Assembly: GCA_023511795.1 (NCBI GenBank)
Contig: JAIMAU010000020.1
Location: 1 to 35,630 of the forward strand
DNA: 35,630 nt
Direction of reading: 5' to 3'
Origin: Armatimonadota bacterium
Lineage (GTDB): Bacteria > Armatimonadota > UBA5829 > DTJY01
Made by a program: the position numbers and the translations under genes. Below, one piece after another: positions 34,379-35,630 of the stretch. Under the pieces are notes generated by a model. That model was not told the origin of the DNA, did no database searches, and saw nothing but the letters and a program-made list of their open reading frames with translations. Position 1 is the stretch's first letter. Each line of letters begins with the position of its first letter.

Positions 34379-35382
34379 GTACCCCAATCATTTCGGTTCT
34401 GCTTCCAGCATTCAACGCCGCCAATACACTCAATCAAGCAATTGAGAGCTTGATAAGGCAGACATTCGCCAGCTTTGAGGTAGTGGCGATAGACGATGGT
34501 TCTGCCGACGGTACCGCCGATATCCTTGACCGCTGGGCAAAACAAGACGCGAGAATAAGGGTTATACACATTCCGCATTCAGGGATTGTAAACGCACTCA
34601 ACATTGGGTTTGCCGAATGCAAGGGTAAGTTCATTGCTCGCATGGACGCCGACGATGTTTCTCATCCCGATAGGCTTCGATTGCAAATCGAATTCATGCA
34701 AACCCACCAGAACGTTAGCGTTTGCGGATGTCTTGTTCGCTCATTTCCAAGGCCGAAGGTCAAAAAAGGCTTCCTTCGATACGAAGAATGGCTAAATTCT
34801 CTCATTAGCCATGAAGACATTTCGAGGGATATCTTTATCGAAAGCCCGCTTGCACATCCTAGCGTTATGATGCGAGCATCAGACCTACGCATGCTTGGCG
34901 GTTACCGCGACATAGGCTGGCCTGAGGACTATGATCTTTGGTTGAGGTTTTACATGGCAGGGAAGCGCTTTGCAAAAATTCGCAGAGTTTTGCTGTTTTG
35001 GCGGGAAACCCCCGGCAGACTAACATTCGCTGACTCGCGCTATTCGCTTGAAAACTTCATGCGATTAAAAGCTCATTTCCTTGCTCAATACTTGCCGCAA
35101 TCACGCCCGATAATTATCTGGGGAGCAGGCATGACAGGCAAGCGACTCATGAAGCATCTGATTAGAGAAGGCGTAAAGCTCACGGCAGTTGTTGATATTG
35201 ACGCTAACAAAATAGGACAAGTCGTTCGTGGTGTGCCCATAATTCGACCCGAGGATTTAGAAATATTTGCAGATGCTTTTGTTATTGCCGCCGTAGCCTC
35301 AGAGGGGGCGCGCTACCTTATTCGAAGACAATTGATTGAGACAAACCGAAAAGAATTGCAAGATTTTATTTGTGCAGCGTGA
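34375..35382 (+). CDS. GT2 glycosyltransferase fused to a C-terminal Rossmann-like domain
   Basis: This 335-residue protein begins at ATG 34375, which overlaps the upstream TGA (ATGA). The in-frame TTG at 34345 lies inside the previous gene and is rejected. Residues 5-225 are a GT-A fold with SVLLPAFNAANTL, AIDDGSADGT (D40-D41) and the DxD motif ARMDADDVSHPDR (D91, D93). Residues 243-335 form a separate domain starting PIIIWGAGMTGKRL, a GxGxxG-type nucleotide-binding loop, followed by VVDIDANKIGQ and VRGVPII. It resembles the N-terminal domain of PglD-like sugar acyltransferases and related CoA/NAD-binding proteins. No membrane segment is seen, so it should be cytoplasmic, unlike its exported operon partners. 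The sugar donor and acceptor are unknown. Confidence 0.83.
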   Translation: MSTPIISVLLPAFNAANTLNQAIESLIRQTFASFEVVAIDDGSADGTADILDRWAKQDARIRVIHIPHSGIVNALNIGFAECKGKFIARMDADDVSHPDRLRLQIEFMQTHQNVSVCGCLVRSFPRPKVKKGFLRYEEWLNSLISHEDISRDIFIESPLAHPSVMMRASDLRMLGGYRDIGWPEDYDLWLRFYMAGKRFAKIRRVLLFWRETPGRLTFADSRYSLENFMRLKAHFLAQYLPQSRPIIIWGAGMTGKRLMKHLIREGVKLTAVVDIDANKIGQVVRGVPIIRPEDLEIFADAFVIAAVASEGARYLIRRQLIETNRKELQDFICAA

Positions 35383-35427
35383 GATATAAAAATGGCTCAA
35401 AATTGCCGATATTTTTGTTGCATGATA

Positions 35428-35456
35428 TAGACAAAATGGCGGTGTCGTGTTATAAT
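35428..35456 (+). promoter_or_regulatory. Promoter of the tRNA-Asn gene
   Basis: TAGACA (35428-35433), 17 bases, then a perfect TATAAT (35451-35456). The predicted start lies about 25 bases before the mature tRNA 5' end. Confidence 0.7.
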
Positions 35457-35488
35457 AATCAGCGCAAGCGTGAAATACTTTATAATAT

Positions 35489-35564
35489 TCCCCGGTAGCT
35501 CAATCGGCAGAGCGCTTGGCTGTTAACCAGGATGTTACAGGTTCGAGTCCTGTCCGGGGAGCCA
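35489..35564 (+). tRNA. tRNA-Asn (anticodon GTT)
   Basis: A complete 76-base cloverleaf. The acceptor arms tccccgg (35489-35495) and ccgggga (35554-35560) pair over 7 bp. The D-arm is GCTCAATCGGCAGAGC, the anticodon loop CTGTTAA has GTT at 35522-35524, and the T-arm is ACAGGTTCGAGTCCTGT. The 3' CCA (35562-35564) is encoded in the DNA. Confidence 0.97.
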
Positions 35565-35572
35565 GATTGGTG

Positions 35573-35591
35573 TCTGAGAGCGTATCTCAGA
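35573..35591 (+). terminator. Possible weak terminator after tRNA-Asn
   Basis: The arms tctgaga (35573-35579) and tctcaga (35585-35591) pair over 7 bp around a 5-base loop. No real T-tract follows. The remaining bases to the right edge hold nothing recognisable. Confidence 0.3.
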
Positions 35592-35630
35592 TTCACATAA
35601 AGAAAGTAGCCCTATTTCGGGTGGACGCCC

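Noticed and set aside
33940-34578. 212-residue minus-strand open frame
   Set aside because: It is antisense to two well-supported genes and shows no recognisable domain; codon shadow.
35489-35564. tRNA-Asn as an integration site marking a mobile island
   Set aside because: No integrase, no duplicated tRNA 3' end and no other mobile-element gene is visible in the window.

Overview
The window looks like chromosomal DNA from a low-to-mid GC, probably anaerobic, deep-branching heterotrophic bacterium. Three things suggest this: an [FeFe]-hydrogenase maturase (HydF), a secreted glycosidase/PHP/URO-D gene set of the kind seen in Armatimonadota, Planctomycetota-like and related candidate phyla, and TTG starts behind strong Shine-Dalgarno sites. 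The phylum is a guess from gene content; no marker gene settles it.

Layout. Positions 1-22813 hold a large plus-strand membrane-glycosyltransferase island. It has five TMTC-like GT-C/TPR proteins (701, 6861, 12373, 18498, 20642). It also has three GT39/PMT-like proteins: a 3' fragment with an in-frame amber codon at 3-659, and intact genes at 10644 and 16039. Two DUF2142-like GT-C proteins (8955, 14448) and one soluble dolichyl-phosphate-mannose-synthase-like GT2 (17702) complete it. The triplet TMTC - DUF2142-like - GT39 occurs twice in tandem (6861-12365 and 12373-17688). Between the first GT39/TMTC pair and the triplets lie a 1060-residue HhH-SEDS-penicillin-binding-protein fusion (2494-5676) and an M24-fold protein lacking both Asp metal ligands (5718-6833).

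Positions 22839-27523 are a mixed housekeeping/accessory stretch: hydF and a GH20-like TIM-barrel protein on the minus strand, an htpX-like M48 protease on the plus strand with a clear promoter and intrinsic terminator, and a URO-D family protein on the minus strand.

Positions 27776-35382 form a tight plus-strand operon of mostly exported proteins: a PHP-domain hydrolase, a lipoprotein with a degenerate zinc-peptidase motif and PDZ domain, a GH38-like alpha-mannosidase, a TIM-barrel protein and a GT2-Rossmann fusion. A tRNA-Asn(GTT) with its own promoter lies near the right edge.

Working model (inference). The GT2 enzyme charges a polyprenyl phosphate with a hexose, possibly mannose. The many GT-C enzymes (GT39, DUF2142-like, TMTC-like) transfer it to proteins or glycans outside the membrane. 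This would resemble eukaryotic TMTC/POMT O-mannosylation, with an envelope-synthesis fusion embedded in the cluster and a secreted alpha-mannosidase operon nearby.
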